NCBI RefSeq assembly: GCF_019264485.1
Contig: NZ_JAHVAA010000011.1
Coordinates: 558,001-622,000, forward strand
Source of the DNA: Sediminibacterium sp.
Lineage (GTDB): Bacteria; Bacteroidota; Bacteroidia; Chitinophagales; Chitinophagaceae
Length of the DNA stretch: 64,000 nucleotides
Reading direction: 5' to 3'
Numbering within the stretch: position 1 is the stretch's first letter; the number at the start of each line of letters is the position of its first letter. Below, piece by piece: positions 62,347-64,000 of the stretch. The notes beneath the pieces were generated by a model. That model saw only the letters and a program-made list of their open reading frames with translations, was not told the DNA's origin and did not search any database. Both the position numbers and the translations under genes were made by a program.

Positions 62347-64000
62347 TTATTTCTTTTTAACTGCAGCTTTCTTTGGGGCTGCTTTTTTAGTAGCTCCTTT
62401 CTTTGCAGGGGCTTTTGTCTTTTTTGCAAAAGCATTGGGTACCTGTTCCACAATCATTTTTTTCACCTCTTCTACATCAATATCCGTTAGCTCTTCAGCT
62501 GTATATTTTCCTCCATCGGTTTTGCGACCCATTTTCAGCATCTTTTTATTGAAGCGGATAAAAGGACCCCAGCGACCATTTTCTAAGCTTATTTTTTCGG
62601 CAGGCCATTGTTTGATAAAACGATTGGCTTCTTTTTCCATTTTCTTCTCTATCAGTTCATTGATATCCTGTTGTGAGAGGCTGTCGAAATTGTAGGCCCT
62701 GGGAATATTAATGAACATATCATTCCATTTAATAAACGGACCAAAACGTCCTTTCCCTTTGGTTACCGGTAAATCGTTATAAAAAGCAACAGGTGCATCG
62801 GCCTGTTGTTTCTCATGTAAAAGTTCAATAGCTCGCTCTAATTCAATGGTGTGAAGGTCTTCGCCTTTTGGAATAGAAATAAATTGGTCACCTAATTTGA
62901 TGTATGGACCAAAACGTCCCACGTTTACGGATAACTCCTGTTCTTCATAAGTACCCAACACACGCGGCAAAGCAAAAAGTTCCATGGCTTCTTCCATGGT
63001 AATAGTTTCAATACTCTGATCTGCTTTTAATTTTGCAAACCTTGGTTTCTCTTCATCTTCCGCCTGCCCAATCTGTACCATCGGGCCATAACGTCCCATG
63101 CGGGCAATTACTTTTTTACCTGTGGCTTCGTCTATGCCCAGCTCTCTTTCTCCTTTGGCCCTTTCGGCATTCTCCAGTGTATGTTCAATGTTTTCGTGGA
63201 AGGGTTTGTAGAACTCATCGATCATACTGCTCCAGCGGGTTTTTCCCTCGGCAATTTCATCGAACTCTTCCTCAATGCGTGCAGTGAAACCGAAATCCAT
63301 CACTTTACTGAAATGCTGTTTCAGAAAATCAGTAACTACCATGCCGAGATCAGTTGGGAAAAGTTTTGACTTTTCGGCACCCGTATTTTCTGTAAGAATT
63401 TCTTTTGCTATTTCCTGTTTTGGATTGAGACGTAAAATATTTACCTGTCTTTTAGTCCCCTCTTTATCGCGCTTCTCAACATAGTTTCTTTTGATAATGG
63501 TTGAAATAGTAGGCGCATAAGTAGAAGGACGGCCAATACCCAGTTCTTCCAGCTTTTTTACAAGCGATGCTTCCGTATATCTCGGAGCGGCGCGTGTAAA
63601 TTTTTCTGTTGCTGTCATTTCCCGGAAATCCAGTACCTGTCCGGCTGTTAAAGGAGGCAATATGCCATCATTGTCTTCTTCCTCTTCCTCATCTTTCCCT
63701 TCAAGGTATACTTTAAGGAAACCGTCGAATTTCATTACTTCACCGGTTGCGCTTAATGTTTCCTGATTGGTGGAGATATCTATTTTAGCCACTGTTTTTT
63801 CAAACTCTGCATCACTCATCTGAGAAGCGATGGTTCTTCTCCATATCAGTTCATACAGTTTACGGGTATCTTCATCGGCCACCGTACGATTGTTCATGTA
63901 AGTGGGGCGTATAGCTTCGTGTGCCTCCTGGGCATTTTCGTTTTTATTCTTGTATTTACGAGGCTGGTAATAATTATTTCCGTAGCTGCTGTCTATTTCT
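62347..64000 (-). CDS. topA: DNA topoisomerase I, C-terminal part (5' end beyond window)
   Basis: TopA relaxes negative supercoils. The coding frame continues through the right edge of the window: codons before the first internal Met read AQEAHEAIRPTYMNN, which belongs to the core domain. The fragment has the core region ending with IGRPSTYAPTISTI and the active domain end. It then has four C-terminal repeats with the GRxGP-hydrophobic motif (GRYGPMVQIG, GRFGPYIKLG, GRFGPFIKWN, GRWGPFIRFN) in place of classical zinc fingers. The last 30 residues are a Lys/Ala-rich tail (AKKGATKKAAPKKAAVKKK), probably for DNA binding. The catalytic Tyr and Toprim domain are outside the window. Confidence 0.96.
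   Translation of the reverse strand, partial: EIDSSYGNNYYQPRKYKNKNENAQEAHEAIRPTYMNNRTVADEDTRKLYELIWRRTIASQMSDAEFEKTVAKIDISTNQETLSATGEVMKFDGFLKVYLEGKDEEEEEDNDGILPPLTAGQVLDFREMTATEKFTRAAPRYTEASLVKKLEELGIGRPSTYAPTISTIIKRNYVEKRDKEGTKRQVNILRLNPKQEIAKEILTENTGAEKSKLFPTDLGMVVTDFLKQHFSKVMDFGFTARIEEEFDEIAEGKTRWSSMIDEFYKPFHENIEHTLENAERAKGERELGIDEATGKKVIARMGRYGPMVQIGQAEDEEKPRFAKLKADQSIETITMEEAMELFALPRVLGTYEEQELSVNVGRFGPYIKLGDQFISIPKGEDLHTIELERAIELLHEKQQADAPVAFYNDLPVTKGKGRFGPFIKWNDMFINIPRAYNFDSLSQQDINELIEKKMEKEANRFIKQWPAEKISLENGRWGPFIRFNKKMLKMGRKTDGGKYTAEELTDIDVEEVKKMIVEQVPNAFAKKTKAPAKKGATKKAAPKKAAVKKK

Noticed and set aside
62347..62440. Tandem repeat in the Lys/Ala region of topA
   Set aside because: It encodes a low-complexity basic tail common in Bacteroidota TopA and is not an independent repeat element.
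62276..62695. Plus-strand open frame opposite topA
   Set aside because: It is antisense to the Lys/Ala tail and repeats of topA and starts inside a terminator hairpin; its Ser/Phe-rich sequence is what such a shadow gives.
1..64000. tRNA, rRNA or transposase genes
   Set aside because: Scanning the gaps by eye, I found no cloverleaf with a TTCGAATC-type arm, no rRNA segment and no DDE or tyrosine transposase coding region. A tRNA search tool would settle it.

Overview
The window is a gene-dense chromosomal stretch from a member of the Bacteroidota, most likely the Chitinophagaceae. The evidence is lineage-specific content: type IX secretion genes porQ and porW/sprE, DUF4270, DUF5686, GSCFA and SirB1-like proteins, a one-domain glycogen/starch synthase beside panC-panD, TonB receptors with carboxypeptidase-like N-domains, and TAnnTTTG promoter boxes just ahead of many starts. 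The placement is inferred from protein families and motifs only. I see no rRNA, tRNA, CRISPR array, prophage or insertion sequence. No gene-free gap exceeds about 300 bases.

Layout. 0-9.3 kb: the 3' part of lon, porQ, a minus-strand CAT-like/HAD pair, class A PBP1a, and porW/sprE. 9.3-13.9 kb: a small membrane-protein cluster (M23-N-like, AtpZ-like, a membrane protein, SprT-like), sucC, YceI and an unknown lipoprotein. 13.9-22 kb (minus): two DinB proteins, a subtilase, an ALDH7-type dehydrogenase, a secreted protein-LytS-LytTR unit and panB. 22-28 kb (minus): the ppk1-ppx polyphosphate operon, rfaE2 with a flippase-like membrane protein, and panD and panC. 28-35 kb (plus): glycogen synthase-like protein, DUF4270 lipoprotein, metK, Nudix, rlmB, HMG-CoA lyase and GSCFA protein. 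35-45.7 kb: miaE, a BioF-like enzyme, penicillin acylase, DUF5686 protein, TPR lipoprotein, trhO and purC. 45.7-55.5 kb: a large TonB receptor, pdhB, a GH29 fucosidase overlapping a second TonB receptor, an AAA+ response regulator without a DNA-binding domain, and a MerR/B12-type regulator. 55.8-64 kb: lepB, cdd, ogt, csaA, OsmC, a SirB1-like protein, a fatty acid desaturase and the C-terminal part of topA.

How they work together. Pantothenate synthesis is nearly complete within 7 kb (panB, panD, panC). Polyphosphate synthesis and removal are translationally coupled (ppk1-ppx). Cell-envelope functions are prominent: PBP1a, T9SS parts, signal peptidase, two TonB receptors and lipoproteins. Several enzymes stand apart from their usual partners: sucC without sucD, pdhB without pdhA, rfaE2 without the other heptose genes, and AtpZ without the ATP synthase.

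The most unusual structure is not a gene. At least nine gene 3' ends carry short word-like inverted repeats from several unrelated word families (CTCTGCGGTGAA, AATATTGAAT, GATTTTTGATTT, AAGTTTCAAGC, GATGTCAGATC and others). They often fill the whole gap between converging genes, and one includes the stop codon of trhO. Two of the families recur within this window. They are annotated as repeats and treated as the main finding.
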